Source of the DNA: Anderseniella sp963700885
GTDB taxonomy: Bacteria; Pseudomonadota; Alphaproteobacteria; Rhizobiales; Aestuariivirgaceae
NCBI GenBank assembly: GCA_963700885.1
Contig: CAVOZJ010000002.1
Coordinates: 416,616 to 480,615, forward strand
DNA length: 64,000 nucleotides
Direction: 5' to 3'
A program made the position numbers and the translations under genes. A model generated the notes under the pieces. It had not been told where the DNA came from, made no database searches, and saw only the letters and a program-made list of their open reading frames with translations. Each line of letters begins with the position of its first letter. Positions within the stretch are counted from its first letter, which is position 1. Shown here piece by piece: positions 63,924-64,000 of the stretch.

Positions 63924-64000
63924 GGGCCTGTAGCTCAATTGGTTAGAGCCGACGGCTCATAACCGTCTGGTTGCAGGTTCGAGTCCTGCCGGGCCCACCA
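63924..64000 (+). tRNA. tRNA with CAT anticodon (tRNA-Met, or tRNA-Ile2)
   Basis: A complete 77-nt cloverleaf ending in encoded CCA at the window edge. Acceptor GGGCCTG pairs with CGGGCCC, D-loop AGCTCAATTGGTTAGAGC, anticodon arm GACGG-CTCATAA-CCGTC, T-arm GCAGGTTCGAGTCCTGC. The G1-C72 pair and the absence of three G-C pairs at the anticodon-stem base exclude initiator tRNA. CAT can be elongator Met or Ile with lysidine; sequence alone does not settle this. Confidence 0.9.

Overview
The window looks like a chromosomal segment of an alphaproteobacterium, most likely of the Hyphomicrobiales (Rhizobiales) type. The evidence is a petA-petB bc1 operon, the order yqeY-dnaG-rpoD beside a divergent carA, a trxB-LysR pair, a long-N-terminus uvrB, DUF3422, SIMPL and DUF899 proteins, and an IS110-family element. 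The DNA is moderately GC-rich and densely coded, and almost everything is housekeeping or ordinary accessory metabolism. No prophage, CRISPR array or large defence island is visible.

Layout. 1-1,040: cytochrome bc1 subunits (Rieske, start of cytochrome b). 1,150-9,400: cupin, trmL, hemF, two tandemly duplicated MFS exporters, an MDR reductase, a flavin reductase-like protein and a large secreted SGNH hydrolase. 9,580-13,240: glutamine amidotransferase, small secreted proteins, cold-shock protein, DUF922 protease-like protein, a gene broken by a stop codon, MBL hydrolase, dodecin. 13,413-18,620: frameshifted uvrB, an HNH endonuclease with an unusual N-terminal domain, and frameshifted rlmJ. 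18,630-25,180: SDR, thioesterase, Bcr/CflA-type exporter, two EamA transporters flanking a haloalkane-dehalogenase-like hydrolase and an RNA methyltransferase. 25,156-34,080: L,D-transpeptidase, TPR protein, M48 lipoprotein protease, SAF-domain dehydrogenase, FAD monooxygenase, aspartate-type aminotransferase, msrP. 34,357-40,790: LysR, frameshifted trxB, greA, carB. 40,970-47,070: small exported proteins, a second L,D-transpeptidase, a candidate small RNA, and modABC. 47,090-54,790: agmatinase-family protein, carA, yqeY, dnaG, rpoD. 54,790-64,000: a MITE-like repeat, ArsR/DUF899, a SnoaL-GNAT-nitrilase-carbonic anhydrase run, an IS110-family insertion, a second MITE copy, SIMPL, flavodoxin, DUF3422 and a CAT-anticodon tRNA.

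Functional links. modABC would supply molybdate for Moco enzymes such as MsrP, encoded 10 kb away. carA and carB are both on the minus strand but are separated by about 7 kb of unrelated genes. hemF (oxygen-dependent) and a HemG-like flavodoxin both concern late heme synthesis. The ArsR repressor has two textbook dyads in its divergent promoter.

The most interesting signals are non-coding. They are (i) an IS110-family recombinase whose flanks hold strong RNA structure, a place to look for a bridge/seek RNA, and whose ribosome-binding site is complementary to an upstream 12-mer; (ii) a 265-bp element with perfect 32-bp terminal inverted repeats, present twice plus a solo terminus; (iii) a candidate ~118-nt small RNA with its own promoter and a T6 terminator at 42,981-43,098; (iv) a 24-bp near-perfect hairpin at 36,474-36,524. 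Three conserved genes (uvrB, rlmJ, trxB) each carry exactly one extra base, and a fourth small gene has an in-frame TAA. Sequencing or assembly error is the default explanation and should be excluded before any biological reading.
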